A stretch of 64,000 nucleotides of DNA from Elusimicrobiota bacterium (lineage in GTDB: Bacteria > Elusimicrobiota > Elusimicrobia > UBA1565 > UBA9628). The notes beneath the pieces were generated by a model that worked only from the letters and a program-made list of their open reading frames with translations, did no database searches and had not been told where the DNA came from. Below are positions 61,377 to 64,000 of this stretch, one piece after another. Numbering within the stretch: position 1 is the stretch's first letter; each line of letters begins with the position of its first letter. The stretch is from NCBI GenBank assembly GCA_023249675.1, contig JAHFCE010000011.1, positions 20,771 to 84,770 on the forward strand, given 5' to 3'. Made by a program: the position numbers and the translations under genes.

Positions 61377-62270
61377 CTACTTGGCCTTGACCGCCTCGTA
61401 CACCGGCGTGCCGGAGGAGTTGGCGTAATCGCGGAAGTGCTTGATGAGCGTCTTGGTGGTCGGACCCGCGACGCCCTTGCCGATGATGCGGCCGTCGATT
61501 TTGACGGCGGCGATGACCTCGGCGCCGGTGCCGGTCAGGAAGACTTCATCGGCGCCGTACAGGTCGTAGCGCGGGAAGTTGCGTTCGATGACCTTCGTGC
61601 CGAGCTTTTTCTCGCACAGCTCCATGACGACGTTGCGCGTCACGCCGACGAGGATTCCGGCCGAGGTCGGAGGCGTGAAGATCTTGCCGTTTTTGGCGTA
61701 GAACAGGTTGTCTCCCGAGCACTCGGAGACGTGGCCTGACGCATTGAGGAGGATCGCTTCCTGGGCGCCGGCGGCGGTCGCCTCGGCGCGGGCGAGGATG
61801 TTCGCGAGGTAGTTCAGCGACTTCACGCCGGGCGTGACCTGGTCGAGCCCTTTCTGGCGGATCGTCGACGTGATGACCGTGAGGCCCTTCTCGTAGAACT
61901 CCTCGGGGTACAGCTCGATGCGGTCGGCGATGATGAAGAGCGTGGCGCCGCCCTTGCACTTGCGCATGTCGAGGCCGAGGTCGCCGACGCCGCGCGTCAC
62001 GACAAGGCGGATGTAGGCGTCCTTCAAACCGTTGAGGCGGACCGTCTCAATGATCGCTTTCTCGATCTCCTTGATCGTGATCGGGAGCTTCAGGAGAATC
62101 GCGTTCGCGGATTCCGCGAGGCGCTGGAGATGATCCTCGAGGCGGAAGATGCGGCCGTTGTAGGCGCGGATGCCCTCGAAGATTCCATCGCCGTAGAGGA
62201 CGCCGTGGTCGAAAACGGAGATTTTGGCGTCGTCTTTCTCGAAGAACTTGCCATTGATGTAGATCTTCAT
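61377..62270 (-). CDS. ilvE: Branched-chain amino acid aminotransferase
   Basis: PLP-dependent class IV aminotransferase. The 297-residue protein has DHGVLYGDGIFEGIRAYNG, the PLP Lys in VTPGVKSLNYLANILAR, the Glu in ASGHVSECSGDNLFY and VFLTGTGAEVIA. The lack of a substrate-specific insert fits IlvE; D-amino acid or ADC lyase members of the same fold are less likely. Starts ten-odd bases after a -10-like TGATAT, no Shine-Dalgarno seen. Confidence 0.93.
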   Translation of the reverse strand: MKIYINGKFFEKDDAKISVFDHGVLYGDGIFEGIRAYNGRIFRLEDHLQRLAESANAILLKLPITIKEIEKAIIETVRLNGLKDAYIRLVVTRGVGDLGLDMRKCKGGATLFIIADRIELYPEEFYEKGLTVITSTIRQKGLDQVTPGVKSLNYLANILARAEATAAGAQEAILLNASGHVSECSGDNLFYAKNGKIFTPPTSAGILVGVTRNVVMELCEKKLGTKVIERNFPRYDLYGADEVFLTGTGAEVIAAVKIDGRIIGKGVAGPTTKTLIKHFRDYANSSGTPVYEAVKAK

Positions 62271-62287
62271 TCGCGAAGGATATCAAA

Positions 62288-63040
62288 TCATTTCATCCCT
62301 TGGGAGGGGGACAGGAGGAAACTTGAGGCGGGTTGGACCCGATCGCGCAGAATCGCCTTCAGCGCAAGAAGACCGTCCCGCCAAGGCCGTATTTTTTTCC
62401 CTTCCGCCACAGTGCGCGGCCAGTAATCGATCGGGGATTCTGCGATCGTGCCGCCTAAGCGGGCCGTACGATTGATGAGTTCAAAATCCAGATCAAATCC
62501 ATCGCATTCGAGCTTGAGTCTTCGAGCGAAATTTCCGTCCATCAGCTTCATTGCCGTTGCGGCGTCGGAAATCCTGCATCCATAGAGAATCCGGGTCATC
62601 CAAGTGAGGATCACGACGCCCCAATAGTTGATCCTATACTTGAATCGGATCTCACCGCTTAAAATCCGGCTTCCCAGGACCAGGGCGGCTTGAGTCTGCT
62701 GAGCTCGCTCTAGGAGCCGCCAAATGTCGGCCGCGTGATATTCCATATCCGGATCATGGATGACCACGTAGCGGCCGCGAGAACGAGCGATAGCCTTCTT
62801 GATCGATCCGCCCTTGCCCAGGTTCCTTTCATTGAGTTCAACTCTTGCGGCCGGATGGCTGAGCGTCTTGAGCCATTCCCGGGTGCCGTCCGTGGAGCCA
62901 TTATCAAAAATGAGAATCTCGACGCTCTCTTTGCGGCCCTGAAGAGCGGAGGTCAGTTCTTCGAAAGCCGGCTCAAGGCGGCCCTTCTCATTAAAGACGC
63001 ATAGGATCACCGTCAGATCAGTGGAGTTACTGGGAAGCAT
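62288..63040 (-). CDS. Family 2 glycosyltransferase
   Basis: GT-A-fold enzyme, about 250 residues from ATG 63040 (MLPSNSTDLTVILCVFNE). It shows EILIFDNGSTDGTREWL, NLGKGGSIKKAI and the DxD-type VIHDPDMEYH. It resembles dolichol-phosphate mannose synthase-like or polyprenyl-phosphate glycosyltransferases; no long membrane tail. The track start at 63136 extends into the divergent rfbF leader. Acceptor unknown. Confidence 0.85.
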   Translation of the reverse strand: MLPSNSTDLTVILCVFNEKGRLEPAFEELTSALQGRKESVEILIFDNGSTDGTREWLKTLSHPAARVELNERNLGKGGSIKKAIARSRGRYVVIHDPDMEYHAADIWRLLERAQQTQAALVLGSRILSGEIRFKYRINYWGVVILTWMTRILYGCRISDAATAMKLMDGNFARRLKLECDGFDLDFELINRTARLGGTIAESPIDYWPRTVAEGKKIRPWRDGLLALKAILRDRVQPASSFLLSPSQGMK

Positions 63041-63126
63041 GGCGCCCGGCTCTGTTTTTGACTCGATAAGGTTACAAAAGATAGAGTAAGTCGTCCTGAG
63101 ATGTGTTTCTGGATTTGCCCTCTCAT

Positions 63127-63921
63127 ATGAAGCCACTTCCCTCGCACCGTATGCAGGCCGTCATTCTCGCCGGCGGCCTTGGCACTCGAATCAGCGAGGA
63201 GACCGCGCTGCGTCCCAAGCCCATGATTGAGATCGGAGGCAAACCGATCCTTTGGCACATACTTAAAATATACTCGCATCACGGCATCAATGATTTCGTC
63301 ATCTGCCTTGGGTACAAGGGCTATGTCATTAAGGAGTATTTCGCCAATTACTTCCTGCACACCTCCAATGTGACCTTCGACATGAAGACAAATCGCATGA
63401 CCGTGCATGACAACCATGCGGAGCCCTGGCGCATCACATTGATCGATACCGGTCATGAGACTATGACGGGAGGGCGGATCAAGCGGGTGCGGAGGTATTT
63501 GAAGCCGGGCCCCTTTCTGCTGACCTATGGCGATGGCGTCTCGGATGTGGATATTTCCGCGACCGTCGATTTCCACCGCAAAAGCAAGGCCATGACGACT
63601 TTGACCGCGGTTCAGGCGCCTGGACGATACGGCGTCTTGGAGTTGGCTCGCAGCCGCGTGGCCAGCTTCCGGGAGAAAGTGCTGGGGGACGCGGGCTGGA
63701 TCAACGGCGGCTTTTTCGTCGTTGAGCGCGAGGCCATCGATCGGATTGCGGGAGATGACACGGCTTGGGAAGATGAGCCCCTGGCGGGCATGGCCCGCCG
63801 CGGCCAGCTCGCTGCTTATAAGCACGGTGGATTTTGGCGTGCGATGGACACTTTGCGGGATAAAACCAGTCTTGAGGACTTGTGGGCTTCCCGGAAGGCT
63901 CCATGGAAGACCTGGCTGTGA
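63127..63921 (+). CDS. rfbF: Glucose-1-phosphate cytidylyltransferase
   Basis: Makes CDP-glucose, the first step to 3,6-dideoxyhexoses. The 264-residue protein has QAVILAGGLGTRISEET (nucleotide-binding), RPKPMIEIGGKPILWH, TYGDGVSDVD (metal) and INGGFFVVE. MKPLPSHRM at 63127 or the next Met (63151) is the start; the track GTG is too early. Followed by rfbG with overlap, as usual in O-antigen clusters. Confidence 0.92.
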   Translation: MKPLPSHRMQAVILAGGLGTRISEETALRPKPMIEIGGKPILWHILKIYSHHGINDFVICLGYKGYVIKEYFANYFLHTSNVTFDMKTNRMTVHDNHAEPWRITLIDTGHETMTGGRIKRVRRYLKPGPFLLTYGDGVSDVDISATVDFHRKSKAMTTLTAVQAPGRYGVLELARSRVASFREKVLGDAGWINGGFFVVEREAIDRIAGDDTAWEDEPLAGMARRGQLAAYKHGGFWRAMDTLRDKTSLEDLWASRKAPWKTWL

Positions 63922-64000
63922 AACCGTCGTTCGGCAATGTTTTTTTCGGCAACACCGTATTCGTCACGGGGCATACGGGATTTAAAGGCGCGTGGCTCTC
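63918..64000 (+). CDS. rfbG: CDP-glucose 4,6-dehydratase, 5' fragment
   Basis: Only about 27 codons are present. From GTG 63918 (overlapping the rfbF stop) the product reads KPSFGNVFFGNTVFVTGHTG then FKGAWL, the Rossmann start of RfbG-type SDR dehydratases. An ATG at 63903 in the same frame is an alternative start. The pairing with rfbF makes RfbG much more likely than other SDR enzymes. Truncated by the window. Confidence 0.8.
   Translation, partial: MKPSFGNVFFGNTVFVTGHTGFKGAWL

Overview
The window is a GC-rich bacterial chromosome segment packed with protein-coding genes. Most neighbours overlap by 1-4 bases or sit a few bases apart, and no gene-free stretch exceeds about 200 bases. I see no rRNA, tRNA, CRISPR array, prophage or transposase. 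The organism is a Gram-negative-type, cobalamin-using bacterium with type IV pilus/competence genes, hopanoid-type squalene synthesis and a sugar-phosphate microcompartment. The mix, including several short exported families of unknown function, would fit Elusimicrobiota or a related lineage. That placement is an inference from gene content only.

Layout. 1-4384 (minus): a class II (B12-dependent) ribonucleotide reductase, cut by the window edge and interrupted by an intein with a LAGLIDADG endonuclease, and upstream of it a radical SAM protein. 4394-9357: rplU-rpmA-obgE followed by hpnC-hpnD-hpnE (squalene synthesis) as one overlapping series. 9409-14632: dcd, a small exported protein, rplM-rpsI, a small membrane protein, a DUF72 protein, an exported 5'-nucleotidase and a membrane-anchored HAD phosphatase. 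14648-21861: a bacterial microcompartment (BMC) operon behind a near-consensus promoter: tpiA, pduL, BMC-H, BMC-P, CoA-acylating aldehyde dehydrogenase, BMC-T, rpiB-like, BMC-P, BMC-P, deoC, a zinc-ribbon protein, BMC-H and an 84-residue protein. Deoxyribose-5-phosphate would be split by DeoC into glyceraldehyde-3-phosphate (to TpiA and glycolysis) and acetaldehyde, which is oxidised to acetyl-CoA and converted by PduL to acetyl phosphate. 21863-34180: pilT, two unusual proteins (one a DnaA-like AAA+ ATPase), a lipoprotein, comM, a TPR protein, an HTH regulator, dprA, topA, a Xer recombinase and a UBA-like protein; this looks like a DNA uptake/processing neighbourhood.

34280-52515: purA, a CHASE2 adenylate/guanylate cyclase, a DUF3307 membrane protein, a thiolase, and a dispersed histidine-degradation set (hutH, hutU, hutI, bifunctional ftcD) mixed with yajQ, a HAD hydrolase, an aldehyde dehydrogenase and three exported proteins, two of which are paralogues sharing an HExxxH motif. 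52522-56895 (minus): mcsA-mcsB (protein arginine kinase), GTP-dependent PEP carboxykinase and a CPA2-type antiporter. 57003-62270: exported proteins including a CPBP-family protease and an EEP-family nuclease/phosphatase, then xthA and ilvE. 62288-64000: a family 2 glycosyltransferase and rfbF-rfbG (CDP-glucose pathway), the edge of a surface polysaccharide cluster.

Four intergenic palindromes share a 14-base end (GTGTCAGGCCTATA) while their inner stems differ in a pairing-preserving way, which marks a REP-like repeat family. Several genes have a -10-like hexamer only 5-8 bases before the start codon, suggesting leaderless mRNAs.
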